The notes beneath the pieces were generated by a model, which saw only the letters and a list, made by a program, of their open reading frames with translations, ran no database searches and was not told where the DNA came from. From contig JAESQZ010000037.1 in the NCBI GenBank assembly GCA_016764955.1, forward strand, positions 1-9,292: DNA of 9,292 nt. Direction: 5' to 3'. The translations under genes were made by a program, and so were the position numbers. Below, in pieces: positions 1-4,908 of this stretch (position 1 is its first letter; each line of letters starts with the position of its first letter). Origin of the DNA: Deltaproteobacteria bacterium. GTDB lineage: Bacteria > Myxococcota > UBA727 > JABDBI01.

Positions 1-135
1 AGGGGCAGTGGTGAAGCAACAGGTGTCTCGATTGTTGCGATATAAACACCACGGAGATTTCTCATACCACAATCACATGCACGTATCTTTTGATGAAAAA
101 TATCTTCAATAAAAAAGAGGTTCACCGCTGCCCCT
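1..135. repeat. Imperfect 15-bp inverted repeat flanking a 135-bp segment
   Basis: Bases 1-15 (aggggcagtggtgaa) are the reverse complement of bases 121-135 (ttcaccgctgcccct) with one mismatch. Inside the left part there is a nested pairing: GTGGTG (8-13) with CACCAC (47-52), and GCAAC (16-20) with GTTGC (34-38). Paired ends around a short interior suggest a miniature transposable element or the end of a larger element, but the left edge of the window prevents a check for target duplication. It also lies inside a possible minus-strand reading frame. Confidence 0.4.
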
Positions 136-173
136 GCCGCTGACTTTCCCAGGACCGATCGGTCCTGCCACAT
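1..173 (-). CDS. Possible partial minus-strand ORF leaving the left edge; product unknown
   Basis: Reading the minus strand from an ATG at 173-171, the frame stays open for 57 codons to the window edge. The peptide begins MWQDRSVLGKSAAGAAVNLF and later contains a CDCG motif. An in-frame TAG lies three codons upstream, so the start is at this ATG or a later codon, for instance the GTG 16 codons in, which has an AGGGG upstream. The gene would diverge from the one at 263 with 89 bases between them. No family is recognised. The length is short enough to be open by chance, and the inverted repeat at 1-135 lies within it, so the call is weak. Confidence 0.22.
   Translation of the reverse strand, partial: MWQDRSVLGKSAAGAAVNLFFIEDIFHQKIRACDCGMRNLRGVYIATIETPVASPLP
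150..167. repeat. Perfect 18-bp palindrome
   Basis: CAGGACCGATCGGTCCTG is a perfect 18-bp palindrome, able to form a 7-bp stem with a GATC loop. No run of T follows on either strand, so it is not a typical intrinsic terminator. It sits about 95 bases upstream of the gene at 263 and just inside the possible minus-strand ORF, where a divergent operator would be expected, but no regulator is identifiable. Confidence 0.45.
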
Positions 174-245
174 GCCTATGCGCTATTTCAGCCATAACTT
201 CGCTTCGATGGGTTGCAAAAAGTCGGCTGTTTGATCAAAAGCAAC

Positions 246-254
246 AAGAAGGAG
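246..254 (+). promoter_or_regulatory. Strong ribosome binding site that decides a TTG start
   Basis: AAGAAGGAG lies 8 bases before a TTG codon at 263. No ATG or GTG exists in this frame between the upstream stop (TAA at 110-112) and 263, so this Shine-Dalgarno sequence is the main reason for choosing the TTG start. Confidence 0.65.
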
Positions 255-262
255 CTTCGCTT

Positions 263-775
263 TTGGCAGATATTTTGAATAACCTAAGCATCGAGTTGGA
301 GGAAAATCAAAAAGAATTATTGATCAAACATTTTCGGGAAAATACAGATGCTGGAAAAGTGATGATTGATGAAACTGGAGATGTGAAAGACCTGTATGAT
401 CAATCGATTACAGCCTTAGACTTTATGATAGGTGATTTGGGGCATGTTCCAGAGCATATAAATGGCATGCTTTATCCCCTGGGGCTGGACCCGCTTGTTG
501 AAAGGGCAGCAACCTATATGCTGATGAGAGATAGAGCTGCAATACCATCTTATATGAGGCGTTTTTTGGAAGCGATGCCAACAATTATAGAAAGAGTACA
601 GGGTGTGGGAGGAGGCTCAGTTCAAGCAGGCGCAGTTAATCTAGCAACAGTTGCAGGAAGAGTTGCGGGGGATCCTTCGAATGCGTTGGAGGTTGTTTTC
701 ATGGCTTTGTTGGGAGATGCTACGCAACAAACTCCAGCTGCTGGAGGCGGTGCTGTGGGGAGCAGTAGGGGCTAA
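263..775 (+). CDS. Uncharacterised 170-residue protein with Ala/Gly-rich C-terminus
   Basis: I do not recognise this protein. It starts with TTG behind a strong ribosome binding site. The N-terminus (MADILNNLSIELEENQKELL) is polar and lacks a signal peptide, so the protein is probably cytoplasmic. Residues 1-112 look mostly helical and charged. Residues 113-170 change to small residues: a GVGGG stretch at 114-118, an Ala/Val/Gly segment, and the tail TPAAGGGA (157-164) before the C-terminus. The same tail motif occurs in the next gene, encoded by an identical 22-base block. The frame is open upstream to base 113 but has no better start there, so a lost N-terminal part is possible though not required. 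The next gene, 93 bases downstream on the same strand, is also of unknown function. Confidence 0.7.
   Translation: MADILNNLSIELEENQKELLIKHFRENTDAGKVMIDETGDVKDLYDQSITALDFMIGDLGHVPEHINGMLYPLGLDPLVERAATYMLMRDRAAIPSYMRRFLEAMPTIIERVQGVGGGSVQAGAVNLATVAGRVAGDPSNALEVVFMALLGDATQQTPAAGGGAVGSSRG
732..753 (+). repeat. Copy 1 of a 22-bp direct repeat (Ala/Gly linker block)
   Basis: These 22 bases recur exactly at 1809-1830, and similarity continues for about a dozen bases to the left. The block encodes Pro-Ala-Ala-Gly-Gly-Gly in both genes and contains a small hairpin, CTCCAG with CTGGAG around a CTG loop. Confidence 0.75.
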
Positions 776-830
776 GCAACACCCTCATAATTCTTTGCTC
801 CCAATCGATGCTCGGGGCAAATGGAAAGTG

Positions 831-859
831 TTGACAAGGTTTCAATTTTGTACAATTAG
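831..859 (+). promoter_or_regulatory. Possible promoter for the signal-peptide protein gene
   Basis: A perfect -35 hexamer TTGACA is at 831-836. The -10 is poor: AATTAG (854-859) has 17-bp spacing but matches three of six positions, while TACAAT (851-856) matches well but has 14-bp spacing. Transcription would begin only a few bases before the ATG at 869, leaving no room for a ribosome binding site, and none is visible there. Confidence 0.25.
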
Positions 860-868
860 ATTTCCAAT

Positions 869-1951
869 ATGAATATTAGAAAGTATGCATTTTTAATCTT
901 AACTCTTTCTTTTTCTACTCTTTTGCTGGCTGGGCAAATTGATGATGAATTTCAGACAGCTGCCCACTATGCTGGTTTGGGTACTTGGGATGGCGCTTAT
1001 CAGGCCGAGAGGATCTATCTATCCATTATGGATAATAGGGGTGCTTCAAGTGAGCAGCGTGCATTTGCGAATATTTATCTGGCTACAATTTTAATCCGTA
1101 GAAGCCAGCCGATAGAAAGCAATACCCGTTACTTTGGAACGGCGCTTGGGCTTGCAAATCAAGTCCGTAATGTAGCTGCGGCTGAAGAAATTTATACTGC
1201 AATAATTGGCAGCCCTGGGGTACCTTCGGATGTTCTTGCTTGGGCGAATATAGAGTTGGCAAGACTCTTGCGCAATAACAGGCCTGAGCAACAGGAGCAA
1301 CAACACGCAGGTGCTTATTCTGCGGCAGGCACGAGGCGGCAACGTGAGGATCAGGAAGACAGAAGTGGCGACGGGGACCAACGACAACATACATCTTCAC
1401 GAGCTAGGCACCAAATGACAGAGCAGGAGAACCTTCAAGAAAGAGCCTCTGCTGTTAGCAGACTTAAAAATGCGGTTGAAAGAGGTGATCTAAAATTGAT
1501 ATTTGATTCACTTGTTAATTTGTTAAAAACCTACAGAGGTCGAAACATTTTGGATATACAAGTTCAATTGTTGAACCTTGAGAAAGCCATATCTGAATTG
1601 CTTAATTTTAATTCTGACTGGGATAGACGCAGGAACCAGTACTATATTATGAATCGGTTAAGGAGTATTGATGCGATATGGAGACACTTTGCCGAATCAA
1701 ATGATTATCCATCTCAGGAGACAATTGAACCTGAAATCAATACTGTTTTAGAGCGGGTTCAAGCGTTTGTTGTGGAGAATGAAGGGCGTGCTAGACAGCA
1801 GCAGCAAGCTCCAGCTGCTGGAGGCGGTGCAGCGGCGAATCCTGGCGGACAACAGAACAATACCCAGACAAATGCTACTCAGGTTCATCAGGAATGTACA
1901 GGAGATACTTTTGCCAGTAATTCCCGTGGCACTGAGTTTTGCGCACAGTGA
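869..1951 (+). CDS. Uncharacterised exported protein with TPR-like duplication and Gln/Ala/Gly-rich tail
   Basis: The family is not recognised. Residues 1-22 form a typical Sec signal peptide: MNIRKY, a hydrophobic core, then cleavage near LLLAG. There is no lipobox cysteine. An internal duplication follows: residues 46-78 and 105-137 align over 33 positions with 14 identities (A-E-x-I-Y, then A-N-I-x-L-A), resembling TPR or Sel1-type helical repeats. Residues 138-187 form a Gln/Arg/Asp/Glu-rich, probably disordered linker. Residues 188-305 look helical again. The tail has QQQQ, then APAAGGGA (314-321) and an Asn/Gln/Thr-rich stretch. Two cysteines (343 and 358) near the C-terminus could form a disulfide outside the cytoplasm. 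A periplasmic or surface scaffold role would fit but is inference. The ATG lacks a clear ribosome binding site, although the signal peptide supports this start. Confidence 0.72.
   Translation: MNIRKYAFLILTLSFSTLLLAGQIDDEFQTAAHYAGLGTWDGAYQAERIYLSIMDNRGASSEQRAFANIYLATILIRRSQPIESNTRYFGTALGLANQVRNVAAAEEIYTAIIGSPGVPSDVLAWANIELARLLRNNRPEQQEQQHAGAYSAAGTRRQREDQEDRSGDGDQRQHTSSRARHQMTEQENLQERASAVSRLKNAVERGDLKLIFDSLVNLLKTYRGRNILDIQVQLLNLEKAISELLNFNSDWDRRRNQYYIMNRLRSIDAIWRHFAESNDYPSQETIEPEINTVLERVQAFVVENEGRARQQQQAPAAGGGAAANPGGQQNNTQTNATQVHQECTGDTFASNSRGTEFCAQ
1809..1830 (+). repeat. Copy 2 of the 22-bp direct repeat (Ala/Gly linker block)
   Basis: This is identical over 22 bases to 732-753, and encodes Pro315 to Gly320 of the exported protein plus the start of the next Ala codon. 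It is in the same reading phase as copy 1. Confidence 0.75.
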
Positions 1952-2070
1952 GCTTGAGATAAGCTGATTATGTAAGGTTCCTAATAGAAAAAGACATAAA
2001 ACCCCCTTTCCCCCATTTCAGATTTCAGTTTTGATACGTAGCGACAAACAAACTTCAAAAAATGATTTTT

Positions 2071-2093
2071 AGGCCGTACTGGGAGTCTGGCCT
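2071..2093 (+). terminator. Possible terminator-like stem-loop
   Basis: AGGCC (2071-2075) pairs with GGCCT (2089-2093). An inner ACT/AGT pairing continues the stem after one wobble and one mismatch, with a GGG loop. Only two T residues follow on the plus strand. On the minus strand an A-rich stretch containing TTTTT follows. It could end transcription from the exported-protein gene about 120 bases upstream, but it is not a canonical intrinsic terminator. Confidence 0.25.
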
Positions 2094-2192
2094 TTCAAGA
2101 TAATCAGGTTAAAAAAAGAGTATTTATCTGAAAAAATCGTTCTTGATTTTTGGTCCGAAGTTTTGAATGATTATGGATAATCGTGATTGCAG

Positions 2193-2283
2193 TGGAAGGG
2201 GCGGAGCTGCCACCAAAACACAACGTTCATTTTAACAAATGTAATATTGCTTGATACGCTAAATTTCTGCCGCGCCCCTTCCA
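2193..2283. repeat. Perfect 11-bp inverted repeat around an AT-rich core
   Basis: TGGAAGGGGCG (2193-2203) and CGCCCCTTCCA (2273-2283) are exact reverse complements separated by 69 mostly AT-rich bases. The right arm also takes part in a local hairpin, GCCCCT/AGGGGC at 2274-2288. GC-rich ends around an AT-rich core could be a miniature element or a folded RNA. Confidence 0.5.
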
Positions 2284-2311
2284 GGGGCTTAAAATGTATC
2301 GTCGGTATTAA

Positions 2312-2331
2312 CCCAGCCCTGTCGGGCTGGG
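2312..2331. repeat. GC-rich 8-bp stem-loop
   Basis: CCCAGCCC and GGGCTGGG form a perfect 8-bp stem with a TGTC loop. It is the middle of three closely spaced hairpins (2274-2288, 2312-2331, 2345-2360). No T-run follows. Confidence 0.55.
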
Positions 2332-2344
2332 CTGTGGCACCTTG

Positions 2345-2360
2345 GCCCACATCCGTGGGC
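2345..2360. repeat. GC-rich 6-bp stem-loop
   Basis: GCCCAC and GTGGGC form a perfect 6-bp stem around an ATCC loop, followed by AAAAA. On the minus strand the hairpin is preceded by T residues instead of followed by them, so it is not a clear terminator. It is the third in the hairpin cluster. Confidence 0.45.
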
Positions 2361-2402
2361 AAAAACGAATCAAGCACGATGATATTCTGCAAGCAATGTC
2401 AA

Positions 2403-2426
2403 TGAAAAGATGTGTGAAAAGATGTG
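2403..2426. repeat. Perfect 12-bp tandem duplication
   Basis: TGAAAAGATGTG occurs twice with no gap, at 2403-2414 and 2415-2426. It lies at the right end of the hairpin cluster and might be a slippage product or a trace of an insertion/excision event. Confidence 0.7.
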
Positions 2427-2498
2427 ATCAATCATGAGGCCCATTACTCGGATGACAAGAAGCCGCGATGTACGGCACCAAAAACCGCAGAAATATTA

Positions 2499-2578
2499 CT
2501 GATGAAATCAGGTTAATTTCGACGGGCTAGACCTGAGCCCTCTGGGGCAGTAGTTCCGTCAGTTCGCTAGAACAACGG
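2499..2578 (+). other. Series of stem-loops upstream of the Lgt-family gene; possible structured leader
   Basis: Three hairpins follow each other: CTGAT/ATCAG (2499-2511), GGGCT/AGCCC (2524-2540), and a two-step stem in which CCGT (2556-2559) pairs with ACGG (2575-2578) and GTTC (2562-2565) with GAAC (2570-2573) around GCTA. They are 80-160 bases before the first gene of the rplU-gap-pgk unit, where a leader RNA would lie. No known riboswitch or leader class is recognised, and no promoter is evident. Confidence 0.3.
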
Positions 2579-2659
2579 CTCCTGACTCCAATCCACGACT
2601 GGCACTATGGCATTTTGCCGGCGCGGGAGTGCTACTAACCTCCCACCTGTTAATCCCAC

Positions 2660-3331
2660 ATGTACTTTGCTTTTATGGCCGCTGGCTACAGCTTAGGCAG
2701 CGGCTTGTTCATATGGAGCGCCCTTCAAAATGGCCATAAAATAGGCCCAGCTTTCAAAGTCTTAAGCCTCATGCTGCTGGGCGCTCTGCTAGGCTCCAAG
2801 CTATTTCACGTGCTCTTTGAAGCTTATGGGCATATTGGGCCGGACGGCCAACTTATCCACAACACCTGGGAGCTTTTACAGGCAGACCCTTGGCATGCGC
2901 TCAGATTTGATGACCCAGGCTATGTCTTTTATGGTGGTCTCTTAGGCGCTCTTATATTAGCTTGGCGCTATCAAGATTTTAGCCTTCATGCAGTTAAAGG
3001 CCTTTCTTTAGGTTTGTGCATTGGCCGAATTGGCTGTTTTTTCACAGGCTGCTGCTACGGGATAGCCAATTTACCTGTGCAGCTCTACGAAGCAGGCTTC
3101 GCGCTGTGGCTGCTTTTTAAAGCCCAAAGCCTGGGAAACTGGCTTTGGGCTTATGCTATCTGGCGGTTTTTTATCGAGTTTTTACGCGCAGATAGCTCGC
3201 GAGGCATCTGGGCCTTAGGGCTTTCTAGCTCGCAGTGGATTTCGGCCATATTGTTAGCCCTGCTGGCCGGACGTGCCTTGACAAGAGCCTTGAAATCCAG
3301 TCAGATACACCAAACAAGGATTCAAGTATGA
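2660..3331 (+). CDS. Lgt-family (prolipoprotein diacylglyceryl transferase-like) membrane protein
   Basis: This is a 223-residue polytopic inner-membrane protein of the Lgt family, whose classical members attach diacylglycerol from phosphatidylglycerol to the lipobox cysteine of prolipoproteins. Visible family marks are GRIGCFFTGCCYG (122-134; compare GRIGNF in classical Lgt), PVQLYEA (139-145), and WRFFIEFLRAD (168-178). The essential His-Gly-Gly motif of classical Lgt appears as Tyr-Gly-Gly (91-93), the GRIG motif runs into a Cys-Cys pair, and the protein is shorter than E. coli Lgt (about 290 residues). It may therefore be a paralogue with another substrate. The ATG follows an in-frame TAA by six bases and has no good ribosome binding site; Met6 is an alternative start. 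The stop overlaps the rplU start as ATGA, so the two are translationally coupled. Confidence 0.85.
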   Translation: MYFAFMAAGYSLGSGLFIWSALQNGHKIGPAFKVLSLMLLGALLGSKLFHVLFEAYGHIGPDGQLIHNTWELLQADPWHALRFDDPGYVFYGGLLGALILAWRYQDFSLHAVKGLSLGLCIGRIGCFFTGCCYGIANLPVQLYEAGFALWLLFKAQSLGNWLWAYAIWRFFIEFLRADSSRGIWALGLSSSQWISAILLALLAGRALTRALKSSQIHQTRIQV

Positions 3332-3648
3332 CCTATGCGATTATTGAAGCCGCTGGAAAGCAGCACCGCGTTTCAGCCGGCGAAAAACTAAAATTGGACT
3401 TGTCCCGATCACTTAAAATCGGTGACTCAGTCACTTTTGACAAAGTCTTTATGATCGGCGGAGACAACCCACAAATCGGCACTCCAACCGTTGCTAAAGC
3501 CCAAGTAACCGCTCAAGTTACCAGCCTTGGTAAAGACAAAAAAGTACTGGTATTCAAGAAAAAGCGTCGCCAGGGCTATCAAAAAAGCCAAGGTCATCGC
3601 CAGCATCACGTTGAAGTTGTGATTAACGAGGTAAAAAATGGCTCATAA
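3328..3648 (+). CDS. rplU: 50S ribosomal protein bL21
   Basis: This protein of the large ribosomal subunit binds 23S rRNA. The 106-residue sequence begins MTYAIIEAAGKQHRV, the expected bL21 N-terminus, and carries the family signature KKKRRQGYQKSQGHRQHH (residues 78-95) near the C-terminus; the usual length is about 103. The start is the ATG at 3328, with AAGGA 7 bases upstream, and not the in-frame ATG at 3235, which would add 31 residues from inside the preceding gene. The start overlaps the stop of the Lgt-family gene by four bases. The end overlaps the rpmA start by 11 bases, the tight rplU-rpmA pairing common in bacteria. Confidence 0.97.
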   Translation: MTYAIIEAAGKQHRVSAGEKLKLDLSRSLKIGDSVTFDKVFMIGGDNPQIGTPTVAKAQVTAQVTSLGKDKKVLVFKKKRRQGYQKSQGHRQHHVEVVINEVKNGS

Positions 3649-3898
3649 AAAAGGACAAGGTTCTACTCGTAACGGTCGCGATTCTAACCCTAAATATTTA
3701 GGCGTTAAGAAGTCAGATGGTACATCAGTACTCGCTGGCAATATTCTCGTTCGTCAACGTGGCACTCGCATTAAGCCTGGTAAAAACGTGGGTTGTGGTC
3801 GTGATCACACTTTGTTTGCACTTTCAAGCGGTGTCGTGAAGTTCGAGCGTGCCGCCCAAGAGCGTGTTTTCGCTAACGTCTACCCTCAAGTAGCTTAA
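3638..3898 (+). CDS. rpmA: 50S ribosomal protein bL27
   Basis: This protein of the large subunit has an N-terminal tail that reaches toward the peptidyl transferase centre. The 86-residue sequence starts MAHKKGQGSTRNGRDS, the conserved bL27 N-terminus. There is no cleaved Firmicutes-type extension. GTRIKPGKNVGCGRDHTLFA (62 percent of the way from the start of the conserved core to its end) is also typical. GAGG lies 6 bases before the ATG. The gene overlaps rplU by 11 bases. In most bacteria obgE follows next; here gap begins only 5 bases after the stop. Confidence 0.97.
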   Translation: MAHKKGQGSTRNGRDSNPKYLGVKKSDGTSVLAGNILVRQRGTRIKPGKNVGCGRDHTLFALSSGVVKFERAAQERVFANVYPQVA

Positions 3899-3903
3899 AA
3901 CTT

Positions 3904-4908
3904 ATGAAGCGTATTGCGATTAACGGGTTCGGCCGCATTGGCCGAGTAGCATTTCGTATTATCAAAAACCGGTCGGATATCGAAGTCGTGGCTATCAATG
4001 ATTTAAGCTCACCCGATCATCTAGCCTACTTATTGAAATATGACTCAGTCCATGGCCGGTTTCCTGGTAAGGTCGAGTTTAACGCAGAAGGCTTTGTAGT
4101 TGATGGCAAGTTAATTCATGTCAGCGCTGAGAAAGATCCGGCTAACTTGCCTTGGAAAAGCCTTGAGATCGATGTGGTCTTGGAGTCCACCGGCCACTTC
4201 CAATGCAAAGACAAGTCTTCTGTTCATTGCAAAGCTGGTGCTAAGAAAGTTTTGATCACAGCACCTACAAGTGGTGTCGCACCCGATGCAACAATCTGCT
4301 ACGGCGTGAATAACCAGGTTTACAACCCATCAATGGAAGTAGTCTCAACTGCTTCTTGTACGACCAACTGCATCGCGCCTGTTGCTAAGATTTTGAACGA
4401 CAGCTTTGGCATTGAAAAAGCTTCTGTCACGACTATTCACAGTTATACCAAGGATCAGCATCTATTGGACTCGGCTCATAAAGACAAGCGCCGTTCACGT
4501 GCTGCTGCCGTCTCGATGATCCCAACCACAACTGGCGCTGCTAAAGCGGTTGCTTTGGTTCTACCAGAGCTTGCTGGCAAGTTTGATGGCATGGCCATTA
4601 GAGTCCCAACTCCTAATGTCAGCTGCATTGATTTGGTCGCAGTTTTGAAAAAAAACACCAGCGTTGAAGAAGTAAACGCCAAATTTAAAGAAGCATCTCA
4701 TGCTGTATTCAAAGGCATCTTGGGTTTTGAAGAAGACCCAGTGGTCTCTATCGACATGGTCGGCACCAATGAGTCTTCTATTGTAGACGCTGGCTGCACC
4801 CGTGTACTCGGTGGCAACATGGTTAAAATTATTTCTTGGTATGACAACGAGTGGGGCTTTGGAAACCGTGCGGTTGACTTGCTCTCAATGATGGCAAAGT
4901 CGTGCTGA
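3904..4908 (+). CDS. gap: Glyceraldehyde-3-phosphate dehydrogenase (phosphorylating)
   Basis: This cytoplasmic enzyme oxidises and phosphorylates glyceraldehyde 3-phosphate to 1,3-bisphosphoglycerate. Its 334 residues are the normal length. The N-terminal Rossmann motif is INGFGRIGR (6-14), with Asp33 in IND as in NAD-binding forms. The active site is STASCTTNC with catalytic Cys152, and the partner is His179 in TTIHSYT. IPTTTGAAKAV and the C-terminal SWYDNEWGF are also typical. In the coenzyme loop, where NAD-specific enzymes have Leu-Pro before HKD, this protein has Ser190-Ala191, which may loosen NAD specificity. No clear ribosome binding site precedes the ATG; translation may continue from rpmA across the 5-base gap. 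The stop overlaps the pgk GTG, so the product of one enzyme is the substrate of the next. Confidence 0.97.
   Translation: MKRIAINGFGRIGRVAFRIIKNRSDIEVVAINDLSSPDHLAYLLKYDSVHGRFPGKVEFNAEGFVVDGKLIHVSAEKDPANLPWKSLEIDVVLESTGHFQCKDKSSVHCKAGAKKVLITAPTSGVAPDATICYGVNNQVYNPSMEVVSTASCTTNCIAPVAKILNDSFGIEKASVTTIHSYTKDQHLLDSAHKDKRRSRAAAVSMIPTTTGAAKAVALVLPELAGKFDGMAIRVPTPNVSCIDLVAVLKKNTSVEEVNAKFKEASHAVFKGILGFEEDPVVSIDMVGTNESSIVDAGCTRVLGGNMVKIISWYDNEWGFGNRAVDLLSMMAKSC

Larger units (their letters stand above)
1952..2659. other. About 700 bases without a credible gene, rich in stem-loops
   Basis: The reading frames here are short, lack ribosome binding sites and overlap on opposite strands across palindromic sequence, so none is called. 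The first part (to about 2190) is AT-rich with small inverted repeats: AGCTT/AAGCT at 1951-1965, AAAAATC/GATTTTT at 2132-2151 and GATTAT/ATAATC at 2169-2182. The middle (2193-2360) is a GC-rich hairpin cluster. The last part (2427-2659) has further stem-loops before the Lgt-family gene. I find no tRNA-like fold and no recognisable transposase remnant. Confidence 0.6.

Noticed and set aside
651..872. Plus-strand ORF of 73 codons
   Set aside because: It overlaps the gene at 263-775 in another frame and has no ribosome binding site. Its resemblance to a second ORF at 1767-1967 is explained by the shared 22-bp block read in a different frame.
1083..1400. Two overlapping minus-strand ORFs of about 100 codons
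   Set aside because: They lie opposite the exported-protein gene, which has a signal peptide and an internal repeat. Two antisense frames being open together reflects composition, and neither resembles a known protein.
2171..2405. Opposing ORFs of 72-73 codons
   Set aside because: They overlap each other across palindromic sequence and lack ribosome binding sites; the hairpins explain the region better.
2427..2659. tRNA, tmRNA or pseudogene remnant
   Set aside because: GTTC-GCTA-GAAC recalls a T-arm, but no acceptor stem or anticodon arm can be built, and translations in the frames I read show no recognisable family.
3235..3327. 31-residue N-terminal extension of bL21
   Set aside because: The conserved bL21 start is the ATG at 3328 with a ribosome binding site; the extension is the Lgt-family gene read in another frame.
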